From: Gammaproteobacteria bacterium
GTDB lineage: Bacteria; Pseudomonadota; Gammaproteobacteria; Pseudomonadales; Azotimanducaceae
Direction: 5' to 3'
NCBI GenBank assembly: GCA_027292925.1
Contig: JAPUGI010000012.1
Location: forward strand, 1 to 40,750
DNA length: 40,750 bases
Each line of letters begins with the position of its first letter. Position 1 is the first letter of the stretch. A model generated the notes under the pieces. That model did no database searches and was not told where the DNA came from. It saw nothing but the letters and a program-made list of their open reading frames with translations. Of the stretch, positions 1 to 8,367 are shown piece after piece. The translations under genes and the position numbers were made by a program.

Positions 1-704
1 TCAAATTGGGAATAGTTTCCCCTGAATAGTTCGATCCTCTTATTGTGCAGGTAGGCGATATCCTCGACACATTCATCAAGAAATTCACGGTCATGTGAAA
101 TCAGCAGTAGTGCACCGTGATAATGTTTAATCCAGTTTGCCAACCACAAGATGGCGTCCAGATCCAGGTGGTTAGTTGGTTCATCCAGTAACAATAATTC
201 GGACGGTTGCATTAAGGTGCGCCCGAGATTTAATCGAACACGCAATCCGCCTGAAAACATTGCCATTGGCTTGTCAAAATCGCCCTGGTCAAATCCCAAT
301 CCAACCAAAAGTTGTTCAGCCCTGGCACGGGCCGAGTAACCATCTGCGGAATCAAGCTGTTCGTGTAAATCTGCTAGCTGGTGGTACTTTTCTTCAAGTT
401 CTACACTTTCAATTTGTGCATTTATTTTGGCAAGTACTGTGTCTCCGGCAAGAACATAGTCCACTGCTGATTGGCTCGAAGCTGAAACCTCTTGCGCCAT
501 ATACGCGATGCGCAGATGGGAGGGGTAGTCGAGGCTGCCAAGGTCCGCTTCTAGTTCACCTGTGATTAGCTGGAACAGGCTTGTTTTGCCGGTGCCATTG
601 GCTCCGATCAATCCAACCTTTCGTCCTCGGTGGATGGTGAAGGAAACCTGTTCGAACAGCAGTAGTGCGCCGCGTCTCAAGGCGAGGTTTGTAAATGACA
701 GCAT
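1..704 (-). CDS. ABC-F family ATP-binding protein (YheS/Uup-like), partial; C-terminal part lies beyond the window start
   Basis: Reverse-strand translation begins MLSFTNLALRRGALLLFEQVSFTIHRGRKVGLIGANGTGKTSLFQLITGEL (Walker A) and contains FSGGLRVRLNLGRTLMQPSELLLLDEPTNHLDLDAILWL (signature, Walker B). It stays open to base 1. Confidence 0.92.
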   Translation of the reverse strand, partial: MLSFTNLALRRGALLLFEQVSFTIHRGRKVGLIGANGTGKTSLFQLITGELEADLGSLDYPSHLRIAYMAQEVSASSQSAVDYVLAGDTVLAKINAQIESVELEEKYHQLADLHEQLDSADGYSARARAEQLLVGLGFDQGDFDKPMAMFSGGLRVRLNLGRTLMQPSELLLLDEPTNHLDLDAILWLANWIKHYHGALLLISHDREFLDECVEDIAYLHNKRIELFRGNYSQF

Positions 705-814
705 TAGAATGGGTAATGACGTACAAACAGCTATTGTAGCAAAGGGAGCAGCTTGACTTTCATCCTCAGGCGCGGGTTAACTGGTTTAGTGCCAGAACAA
801 GGTGGGCGAGTCTC

Positions 815-1269
815 ATGTTTATTAAGTTGATGATTTTCGTGGTCATTCTTGCATGTGCTGGTCTCTTTTTTGTTAAGGGATGTGATGGCAAACCACTGAT
901 GACGGTAGAAAAGTTGTTAGAAGGTCTGCCCAGCTCACCATCTGACCTCCTGTCAAGGGAAGCTGAAACTCCAGCAACTCCGCAGTAACCAGGGTTTACA
1001 AGTGGAAAGACGAGAACGGAGTGTGGCAGTTTTCAAATTCGCCGCTTGACGAGGAAGGTGCAGAGGTCATAGAACTTGATGGCCAGATCAACATCGTTCC
1101 GGCGTTTAACCCTCCCGAGGGAGTAGATAAGAAAACGGCTCCGGTGGCGATACCTGGCGTAATGACAGTTTCACCTCAAGAGGCGGGCACCATGTTGGAT
1201 ACAGTTGACAACCTTCAGGAAACTGTGGACCAGCGCAAAGCTGATATGGACGCGATTAGTAACAACTAG
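815..1269 (+). pseudogene. DUF4124-like small protein, apparently split by a -1 frameshift (815..988 membrane/signal segment; ~985..1269 DUF4124-like segment)
   Basis: ORF 815..988 = MFIKLMIFVVILACAGLFFVKGCDGKPLMTVEKLLEGLPSSPSDLLSREAETPATPQ*. The adjacent frame reads VTRVYKWKDENGVWQFSNSPLDEEGAEVIELDGQ..., with a YKWKDENGVW motif but no start codon after the in-frame TGA at 964. Confidence 0.6.
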
Positions 1270-1299
1270 AGAAATCTCTCCGCAGCTGCTGTGGATCGC

Positions 1300-1800
1300 T
1301 CAGGGCTGCCGACGCGGCCTGATGATCTGGAACACTCCGATAAGGATAAGCCCCGCGAATCCCACCAGGGTCCAACCTGGAATGCTAAGACCTAAGAAAG
1401 TCCAGGCTATCTCGGCGCAGGCGCCGTCTCCGACAAGCACCATGTTGAGGACATCGGCCAGCGGGAAAACTTCCAGCATATAATCAAGGCTTGCACCACA
1501 GGCTGGTACCTCGTCCGCGGGCAAACTTTGCAGCCATAGCTGGCGTGAGGATATTCCACCGCCAATAGCGGCGGAAACAACAACGAGACCACCATACACC
1601 TTGATACCCGGTTCACGAGGATGATGGATAGCCGCGATCAGGGCAATGATGCCCGTCGTAATCACCATGATCCTTTGCAGGATACAAAGCGGGCAGGGTT
1701 CAAGGTTCATTTGATGTTCCATAAACAAAGCGACTGCCATTAGGAAGCTGCATCCGAAAAAGAGTAGTCCGAATATGATTCGTGAACTGGGTATTGTCAT
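1300..1800 (-). CDS. dsbB: Disulfide bond formation protein B
   Basis: 166 aa, four predicted TM segments, CPLC motif after the first periplasmic turn and a second Cys pair (PACG...GACAE). Confidence 0.93.
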   Translation of the reverse strand: MTIPSSRIIFGLLFFGCSFLMAVALFMEHQMNLEPCPLCILQRIMVITTGIIALIAAIHHPREPGIKVYGGLVVVSAAIGGGISSRQLWLQSLPADEVPACGASLDYMLEVFPLADVLNMVLVGDGACAEIAWTFLGLSIPGWTLVGFAGLILIGVFQIIRPRRQP

Positions 1801-2414
1801 TTTCTCTCCACGTTCGTGCCTGGCTGCCTGTTCAGATTTCCGATCCAGTTCTTGGCGAATCGAGTTACCTCAGGGAAAAATTCGCTGAAATCGGCATCAA
1901 GTTCATCCCTGTTGGCTAGAAATTGTCCATACCCTTCGGCGAGTGGATTGTCCCGGCGCAGCCGGCCCGATAGGTAGTTAAAAGACCTGTCAATGAATTT
2001 TGGGTCACGATAATTTAGCAGCGCGTTCGAGCAGCGCATCCCTTCACAGGCTTTGATTGCCAGGTTTGGCAAATGTTCCTTGTTAGCTAACAGAATTCCA
2101 AAGGTAGTGTCCGAAAAGGTTTGCAAGTCGTCCCGGTGATACTTTTGCCAGTGCACAGCGAGGAAATGATCAAAGATGATGTCTGTCATGATTCCTGAAA
2201 AACGGCGAAATCTATTCTCAAAGCGTCGCTGGCTTGATCGAGTGATCGCGTGCTTGTCAGTGTATGCATCAATTACCCGATGTAATTTAATGCCGTCTTC
2301 AACCGCAGCGATTCTTTCGCCTTTCAAGCGGCCTTTGACAAAGTCGCCAAGAAAACCACCAATGAGGAGATTGCTGTCATCTCCGGCAAGGAAGAAGTGT
2401 GCCAGGTGATTCAT
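1797..2414 (-). CDS. acpH: ACP phosphodiesterase (AcpH/DUF479 family)
   Basis: MNHLAHFFLAGDDSNLLIGGFLGDFVKGRLKG N-terminus and IDAYTDKHAITRSSQRRF motif; 4-bp overlap with dsbB. Confidence 0.88.
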   Translation of the reverse strand: MNHLAHFFLAGDDSNLLIGGFLGDFVKGRLKGERIAAVEDGIKLHRVIDAYTDKHAITRSSQRRFENRFRRFSGIMTDIIFDHFLAVHWQKYHRDDLQTFSDTTFGILLANKEHLPNLAIKACEGMRCSNALLNYRDPKFIDRSFNYLSGRLRRDNPLAEGYGQFLANRDELDADFSEFFPEVTRFAKNWIGNLNRQPGTNVERK

Positions 2415-3991
2415 CCAGGTTGTTCATACTCTTTTTGCAACTCAGCGAGGTATTCATCAAAAGATAAGGTATCCATGTTTTCGACGGCGAGTTGGTCTTT
2501 TACTGATTGTTCACTCATTGTTTTAAACTCGTCCTGTTCCTGTCGGTTCAAAGGTTCAGACAAAAATGATTGCCGATGACTAATTGCCTGGTTCATGGCG
2601 AATTGGAAAAACGGAATGGCCTGCTCCCGCATATCACCAAGTATGCGGGCACTTGGTGTGTTATCAGGATCTTCCACTTTGGCGTCTTGTGCTGCAAGGC
2701 ATTCGGAATGTTTTCGGGTTGATGATGCTCCATCCAGTATTTCTGCAATCGGCAACATGCCAGCCAGGATTTCCTTTCCCCATTGTCGTAATGACTTGTC
2801 CTTGCCATTGTCCTGCAAAAGAAGGCCATCCCGTCGACCCTGGTGTACGGTTTTGAGGACATTCTCGCTAACTGCAGCGCACATGCTGTCATCATGGGTA
2901 GGACTGCCTTTGAGCAGGCAATACAGAAGGTAAGTATCAAGAAAGCGTATTTCAGCCGCATCGATACCCAGGGGTAGGTATGGATTAATATCCAGTAGTC
3001 GCACCTCAAGATACTCGACGCCTTGCCCGGACAAGCAAGTCAGGAAATTCTCTCCTTTGGGAGGTACGCGTTTTGCCCTGATGGTCGTATAAAACTCTGC
3101 TTCCGATTGCAGTATGTTCCCGTTGACCTGGGGATGTGTGTCGCCCTCTGTGTCAAATCCATGGTAGACAGGGTGCGGCGTGCAAATCGCCTCCCTCAGG
3201 GTATCCACGTAGTTATCCAGGCCGTTGTAACAGATATTAAGCAGTCCTGACTGGGTAGTACTCTGGTATCCCAGGTTGCCATTACGCAGGGAAGTCGCAC
3301 CGGGAAGATATGCGCTGGCATCATCAAATTTTTGCAGGTGATGCTTTTGACCGGTTATGAATGAATTACACACCGCTGGAGAGGCACCAAACAAGTAGAC
3401 AAGCAACCAGGAATACCGACGAAAATTCCGCATCAGATCGAAGTATCGACCCGACTTGAAGTCTTTGAGTGGAACTTGTGAATTTTCCAGATCGGCCAAT
3501 TTCAGCCAGAAATCGTTAGAAAATGAAAAGTTGTAGTGAATGGCACAAATAGTCTGCATGACGCGACCGTAGCGATGACCGAGTCCATTACGATAAGTTG
3601 TTTTGAGTCTCCCGAGGTTTGATGATCCATATTGCGCCAGTGGGATTTTGTCAGTGTCTGGGACCACGCACGGCATACTGGCGGACCACAACAATTCCTC
3701 CTGTAATCCCGAGTAAACAAATCGATGGATACGATGAAGCGTCGAAAGTGAATCTTCTATGGAGTTGGATACTGGAGTTATCAACTCCAGCTGTGCCTCG
3801 GAGAAGTCAGTTGTGATCATCGGATGACACAATTTGGATCCGAGAAAATCTGGGTGCTGGGTTTGTGCCAGATCCCCATTCAAGTCGACTCGTAATGCTT
3901 CTCTCTCAATGCCCCTGTAAAATTTCAGTATTTGTGGAGAGCGGGCAAGATGTTTTAGCTTGTTGTTAATGCTATCTACCATTCGGGCCAA
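2411..3991 (-). CDS. gshA: Glutamate-cysteine ligase
   Basis: IEREALRVDLNGDLAQTQHPDFLGSKLCHPMITTDFSEAQLELITP and FEVRLLDINPYLPLGID-type motifs; 526 aa; 4-bp overlap with acpH. Confidence 0.95.
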   Translation of the reverse strand: MARMVDSINNKLKHLARSPQILKFYRGIEREALRVDLNGDLAQTQHPDFLGSKLCHPMITTDFSEAQLELITPVSNSIEDSLSTLHRIHRFVYSGLQEELLWSASMPCVVPDTDKIPLAQYGSSNLGRLKTTYRNGLGHRYGRVMQTICAIHYNFSFSNDFWLKLADLENSQVPLKDFKSGRYFDLMRNFRRYSWLLVYLFGASPAVCNSFITGQKHHLQKFDDASAYLPGATSLRNGNLGYQSTTQSGLLNICYNGLDNYVDTLREAICTPHPVYHGFDTEGDTHPQVNGNILQSEAEFYTTIRAKRVPPKGENFLTCLSGQGVEYLEVRLLDINPYLPLGIDAAEIRFLDTYLLYCLLKGSPTHDDSMCAAVSENVLKTVHQGRRDGLLLQDNGKDKSLRQWGKEILAGMLPIAEILDGASSTRKHSECLAAQDAKVEDPDNTPSARILGDMREQAIPFFQFAMNQAISHRQSFLSEPLNRQEQDEFKTMSEQSVKDQLAVENMDTLSFDEYLAELQKEYEQPG

Positions 3992-4063
3992 TAAATATCA
4001 GACAATTATGCCAAAGAAGCGGTTTTGAGGGGAATGACCCGATACAAACGGATGGACGGAGTA

Positions 4064-4441
4064 CTAGTTCTTGTTTCGGAATTCGTGTATCAGACGTCGG
4101 TCGCGTTTGTTAGGCCGACCTTTGGAGGCCACGTGTTGTCCTGCTGCGCGGCGTTGCTCTGCCGTCATCTGCCTTTTGGCGATGCTTTCAACTGTCTCCT
4201 CATAGAGAAGCTGAGCTTCAGGTGCGCCTTTGCGTTGATCTGACAATGCCTTGACGATAATGGTCTTCTCATCGAATCCCTGACGAATCTTTAGCTGGTC
4301 GTTCAGGTCAAGTTCCTTACTCGGCTTGGTGCGTCGTCCATTGACGTGAACCTTACCACCGTCGATGGCTTGCCGAGATTTAGCTCGCGTCTTGAAGAAT
4401 CTGGCTGCCCATAGCCATTTATCGACCCGAACTTTTGACAT
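4064..4441 (-). CDS. hslR: Heat shock protein 15, S4-domain ribosome-associated protein
   Basis: MSKVRVDKWLWAARFFKTRAKSRQAIDGGKVHVNGRRTKPSKELDLNDQLKI S4 domain; internal ATG preferred over the upstream in-frame start at 4480. Confidence 0.9.
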   Translation of the reverse strand: MSKVRVDKWLWAARFFKTRAKSRQAIDGGKVHVNGRRTKPSKELDLNDQLKIRQGFDEKTIIVKALSDQRKGAPEAQLLYEETVESIAKRQMTAEQRRAAGQHVASKGRPNKRDRRLIHEFRNKN

Positions 4442-4586
4442 CCATCGGTACCTGGTTTGAAGGGTTATTGATAGTAGCAAATTCGTTGCGGCAGTTTACC
4501 TGCTAACTGGAATTACAATTTGATCGTGAGTGGTTGTTCCATTGAATGTCTTGTTGTTCAATGCCATTTTGTCAGATGGATGTGTC

Positions 4587-5426
4587 ATGACGGAACAGCT
4601 GGAAAGTATCATCGGGATTGCGAAAAAAGCAGGTGCTGCAATCCTCGAAGTATATGGAAAAGAAGATTTTGGAGTCGAGACCAAGGCTGACAGTTCGCCA
4701 CTTACAAAGGCTGACCTCGCTGCTCATGAAATTATCGTTTCAGGTTTAAGCGAACTGGCTCCTGGTGTACCAATTTTGTCCGAAGAGTCTGATGAGATCC
4801 CATATAACGTGCGAAAGAAGTGGCCGCGCTATTTTCTGGTTGATCCGCTCGATGGCACGAAAGAGTTCATCAGTCGGAACGGAGAATTTACCGTCAATAT
4901 TGCGTTGATTGAGGAAGGCATTGCGGTACTCGGAGTTGTGTTTGTGCCGGTAAAGGATGTGACCTATGCGGGACAGCAGCTTGATACAACTATTGCTTTT
5001 GTAGAGCGGGCTGGGTTGCGTCGCGACATCACTACCCGAAATCTTCCGCGGCGTTTGCGCAATAATGAAGCGCTGACGGTTGTAGCAAGCAGGCGACATG
5101 GAGGGGAAGCTTTGCAACACTGTCTTGACGTACTCCAGAAAAAGTTTACTCACATTGAATCAACCAATATGGGTAGTTCACTGAAATTATGCCTGGTTGC
5201 TGAAGGTAAAGCGGATTTCTATCCCAGACTTGCACCGACCTCTGAATGGGATACAGCTGCGGCACAAGCCGTAGTCGAGGCCGCAGGAGGCAGTGTAGTG
5301 GATACCGCCTTAAGGCCGCTTCACTACAACAGCAAAGAAAGTATCCTAAATCCTTTTTTTTATGTTATCGGAGACAAGTCATTTGCCTGGGCCGACGTAC
5401 TCAAAGAAGTTCAGATCTCAGGTTAG
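4587..5426 (+). CDS. cysQ: 3'(2'),5'-bisphosphate nucleotidase, inositol monophosphatase family
   Basis: MTEQLESIIGIAKKAGAAILEVY...LSEESDEIPYNVRKKWPRYFLVDPLDGTKEFISRNGEFTVNIALI; DPLDGTKEF motif. Confidence 0.93.
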   Translation: MTEQLESIIGIAKKAGAAILEVYGKEDFGVETKADSSPLTKADLAAHEIIVSGLSELAPGVPILSEESDEIPYNVRKKWPRYFLVDPLDGTKEFISRNGEFTVNIALIEEGIAVLGVVFVPVKDVTYAGQQLDTTIAFVERAGLRRDITTRNLPRRLRNNEALTVVASRRHGGEALQHCLDVLQKKFTHIESTNMGSSLKLCLVAEGKADFYPRLAPTSEWDTAAAQAVVEAAGGSVVDTALRPLHYNSKESILNPFFYVIGDKSFAWADVLKEVQISG

Positions 5427-5470
5427 TTCCGGGCCAAGAAGAAATCTGCCTTCCGGCCGGTCTTAATTCA

Positions 5471-5508
5471 GGAACTTTTTATGGAAGGAACCGCTGAAGG
5501 CTCTTTTG
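5471..5508 (+). repeat. Copy A of the ~24-25 bp hairpin repeat family (one full and one partial unit)
   Basis: GGAACTTTTTATGGAAGGAACCGCTGAAGGCTCTTTTG; same core (GAACCGCTGAnGGCTCTTT) as 8297-8364 and the reverse strand of 10053-10112. Confidence 0.7.
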
Positions 5509-5588
5509 AATTAAATATCGGTTGCAAGGGTGGCTTAAACGGGCGAACAAAGGGGCGAATAAAAGGGGGACTAAAATAATTGGTCTCG

Positions 5589-5657
5589 GCTAGCCAAGCT
5601 GTATGCGCATCCATCCTGCCGAGGAGAATACTGTATATTCATACAGCTTAGGCTAGC
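5589..5657. repeat. Long inverted repeat, 17/18-bp arms with a ~34-nt loop, containing a LexA-like box
   Basis: Left arm GCTAGCCAAGCTGTATG (5589-5605). Right arm CATACAGCTTAGGCTAGC (5640-5657), reverse complement GCTAGCCTAAGCTGTATG; one extra base is the only difference. Confidence 0.85.
5631..5646. promoter_or_regulatory. LexA (SOS) box candidate
   Basis: CTGTATATTCATACAG versus the E. coli LexA consensus CTGTATATATATACAG: 14 of 16 positions match, including both CTG/CAG ends. Confidence 0.65.
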
Positions 5658-6266
5658 GAGGTGATCAATATAACCGCTAACAAAGTCAAAGAAAAGAGTT
5701 CAAAAATGGAGATTCCTACCTAGCTTATAGCTTGACATTTAGGAAAAGAATATAAGGTCATGAATTCATGAAAGAAAAGGTTCTGAATATAATTGAGTAA
5801 GGCATGAAAAAATTTTTGGCCCAAAACTGTCCACATCTTTTCCACAATTTTATACAACGGGTAGACGCTGTTGATCGAAATTTTTGATTCCATGTAAAAC
5901 GATGTCGAATTCAACTCTCTTATTGAGAGCATCTATTTAGTCAAAAATTCGGATGAACGGCAGACAACAAGGTGTAGGCGGAGTGAATTTTTCCTTTTTT
6001 ATGAAATAGTTATAGACAATGACTAGGTTGGAAACGGATAATACGCAATCGGATCTGAGAGGACCCTGGGCATAGCTGTTCGCTTAAAAATTATAAAGAC
6101 TGGAACAGCAGATGTACACACCAAGTGGCCGTGAAAGATCCACTTTGCTCTTTATTTTTTAGTATTTGTCACCATATTGATTTCTGCAAAGGAGGTCACT
6201 TTTCCGACTGTTACACACTTTCTATGCCAACCCAAACTACTGCCACGAACACGGAGCCCGCGCCCT

Positions 6267-8186
6267 ATGACTAACCACGCAACCGAAGGAGATTTTGACT
6301 CTATACTGGATGATGATTCCCTTGAGAATGCGACGGAAGATCTCGATGCACTTGATGTGCTCTCAAATCGCGAAGTTTCAGCAGAGGATGATGGCGATGA
6401 TGCGGAGTCTGAAGAATCCAAGCTAAAAATACTGATCGCTAAGGGTAAAGAGCAAGGATATCTTACATACGAACAACTCACTGAAGCCCTGCCCGAGCGA
6501 ATCGAAGAATCTGATGACTTTGAAAATGTCGTGCAGGTATTTGAAGAGATGGGTATTTCAGTCTACGAGGTCGCACCACAAAACCAGCAGCTGAAAGAAA
6601 ACGTTGAAGAGCAGATCAATGCTGATGCGGCAGCAATAGCTGCGTTGGATTCTGTGGTAGGAAAAACCATTGACCCGGTTCGGATGTATATGCGGGAAAT
6701 GGGTACGGTCCCCTTATTGACTCGCGCAGGTGAAATCGTAATCGCGAAAAGAATGGAGGAAGGTATCAGAGAAACGATGATCAATATGGCTCGCTACCCG
6801 GGTACCGTTGAAAGAGTGCTACAGGAATATGACCAGATCGTGGCTGAAGAGGGTGACGTACGTGTCATCATAAGTGGCTTCCTTGATCCTGAAGATGTCA
6901 TCCCGGACATGTCTAAAGTGGCGGAAGCGAAATCCAGTGGTAACTATGAGGCCGATGATTCTGAAGAAGTAAAAGGTCCCGATCTCCAATTGACCTATAG
7001 CCGATTCAAGGATATTCAAAAAGCTCACGTTGCCGCACAGAAAGCTCTCAGCAAGAATGGACGCGGTTCCCCCAAGACAGCCAAAGCGCTGAACCGGCTG
7101 GGAGAAGCGTTTGGGCTAATAAAACTGGTGCCTGCGCAGATGGATCCAATCATGGATATCGTCAAGTCAGATACGCAAAAAATCCGCGATCAGGAGAAAC
7201 TGGTGCGGGATTTGTGTGTCGACAAGTCGAAGATGCCTAAGGATGAATTTATTGAAGCCTTCAGCGGCAACGAAACTAATGTGGATTGGATCGATGAGCT
7301 TATCTCTCTCGATGCCCCTTATTCCGAAAGTTTGCAGCAATACAGAATATCCATCCGGCATGCGCTGAAGATTGTAAGGCGTATCTCCGATCGCACAGGC
7401 ATGAGTGTTTCGGAAATTAAGGATATTAATCGTCGGATGTTCCTTGCCATTGGTAAAACCCGGGCTGCGAAAAAGGACATGATCGAAGCCAATCTAAGGT
7501 TAGTTATATCCATCGCCAAAAAATATACAAATCGGGGACTGCATTTCCTTGACCTGATCCAGGAAGGAAATATCGGCTTGATGAAAGCGGTGGACAAGTT
7601 TGAATATCGTCGCGGATTCAAGTTTTCAACCTACGCAACCTGGTGGATACGCCAGGCAATTACTCGCTCGATTTCTGACCTGGCTCGTACCATCCGGGTA
7701 CCTGTTCACATGATGGAAACAGTGAATAAATTAAATCGGCTCACCCGGCAACTTATCCAGGAGCTAGGCCGGACGCCGACTATTGAAGAACTAAGCAAAA
7801 AAATGGACTTGCCGGAAGACAAAGTACTCAAAGCACTTGATGTAGCAAAACAACCCATCTCGCTTGAAACGCCAGTCGGTGATGATGACGATTCGACCAT
7901 GTGGAACCTGGTGAGCGACACATCCGTTGAGTCTCCTGTGGACCATGCGACGGATGAAGGACTTAAAGAAACCACGACAAATGTCCTGACAGCGCTTACT
8001 GATCGTGAGGCCAAGGTTTTGCGAATGCGTTTTGGTATTGATATGAATACTGACCACACCTTGGAAGAGGTCGGCCGGCAGTTTTCGGTAACTCGTGAAC
8101 GCATCAGGCAGATTGAAGCCAAAGCATTGCGCAAATTGCGTCATCCTGCCCGCTCAGAACAATTGAGGAGCTTTATCGACAGCTGA
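6267..8186 (+). CDS. rpoD: RNA polymerase sigma-70 factor RpoD
   Basis: Regions 1.1 to 4.2 visible: [134 protein letters not shown]. Start placed at [11 protein letters not shown]; the ORF extends upstream to 6177. Confidence 0.95.
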   Translation: MTNHATEGDFDSILDDDSLENATEDLDALDVLSNREVSAEDDGDDAESEESKLKILIAKGKEQGYLTYEQLTEALPERIEESDDFENVVQVFEEMGISVYEVAPQNQQLKENVEEQINADAAAIAALDSVVGKTIDPVRMYMREMGTVPLLTRAGEIVIAKRMEEGIRETMINMARYPGTVERVLQEYDQIVAEEGDVRVIISGFLDPEDVIPDMSKVAEAKSSGNYEADDSEEVKGPDLQLTYSRFKDIQKAHVAAQKALSKNGRGSPKTAKALNRLGEAFGLIKLVPAQMDPIMDIVKSDTQKIRDQEKLVRDLCVDKSKMPKDEFIEAFSGNETNVDWIDELISLDAPYSESLQQYRISIRHALKIVRRISDRTGMSVSEIKDINRRMFLAIGKTRAAKKDMIEANLRLVISIAKKYTNRGLHFLDLIQEGNIGLMKAVDKFEYRRGFKFSTYATWWIRQAITRSISDLARTIRVPVHMMETVNKLNRLTRQLIQELGRTPTIEELSKKMDLPEDKVLKALDVAKQPISLETPVGDDDDSTMWNLVSDTSVESPVDHATDEGLKETTTNVLTALTDREAKVLRMRFGIDMNTDHTLEEVGRQFSVTRERIRQIEAKALRKLRHPARSEQLRSFIDS

Positions 8187-8200
8187 TCCGAGATTACAAT

Positions 8201-8235
8201 AAACCGGTGCGTCCTTTGGGAACACCGGTTTTTTT
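8201..8235 (+). terminator. Rho-independent terminator of rpoD
   Basis: AAACCGGTG-CGTCCTTTGGGAA-CACCGGTTTTTTT: GC-rich stem followed by a T run, 15 bp after the rpoD stop. Confidence 0.85.
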
Positions 8236-8296
8236 GTGCTCCTGTTTTGTGTAAAAGCAGGTGTTGCCTGCTTGAGGACGACCTGAAATAATTTAC

Positions 8297-8364
8297 AAGA
8301 ACCGCTGATGGTTCTTTATGGAAGAACCGCCGATGGCTCTTTATGGCGCTAAAGGCTCTTTTTG
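8297..8364 (+). repeat. Copy B of the hairpin repeat family (three tandem, progressively degenerate units)
   Basis: AAGAACCGCTGATGGTTCTTTATGG / AAGAACCGCCGATGGCTCTTTATGG / CGCTAAAGGCTCTTTTTGG; each unit has complementary ends AAGAACC...GGYTCTT. Confidence 0.85.
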
Positions 8365-8367
8365 GCT

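Noticed and set aside
5537-5580. GGGCGAACAAAG/GGGCGAATAAAAG/GGGGACTAAAAT as a functional iteron array
   Set aside because: Only about two and a half degenerate units; no replication gene nearby.
5827-5858. Replication origin suggested by DnaA-like boxes
   Set aside because: Only three imperfect boxes and no dnaA/dnaN/gidA-type neighbours; reported only as a weak regulatory possibility.
6177-6266. Extended N-terminus of RpoD from the upstream start in the ORF track
   Set aside because: [30 protein letters not shown] does not look like sigma-70 region 1; the ATG at 6267 is preferred.
7706-8134. Long minus-strand ORFs overlapping rpoD and similar antisense ORFs over other conserved genes
   Set aside because: They mirror the codon structure of clearly identified genes on the opposite strand and show no recognisable family motifs.
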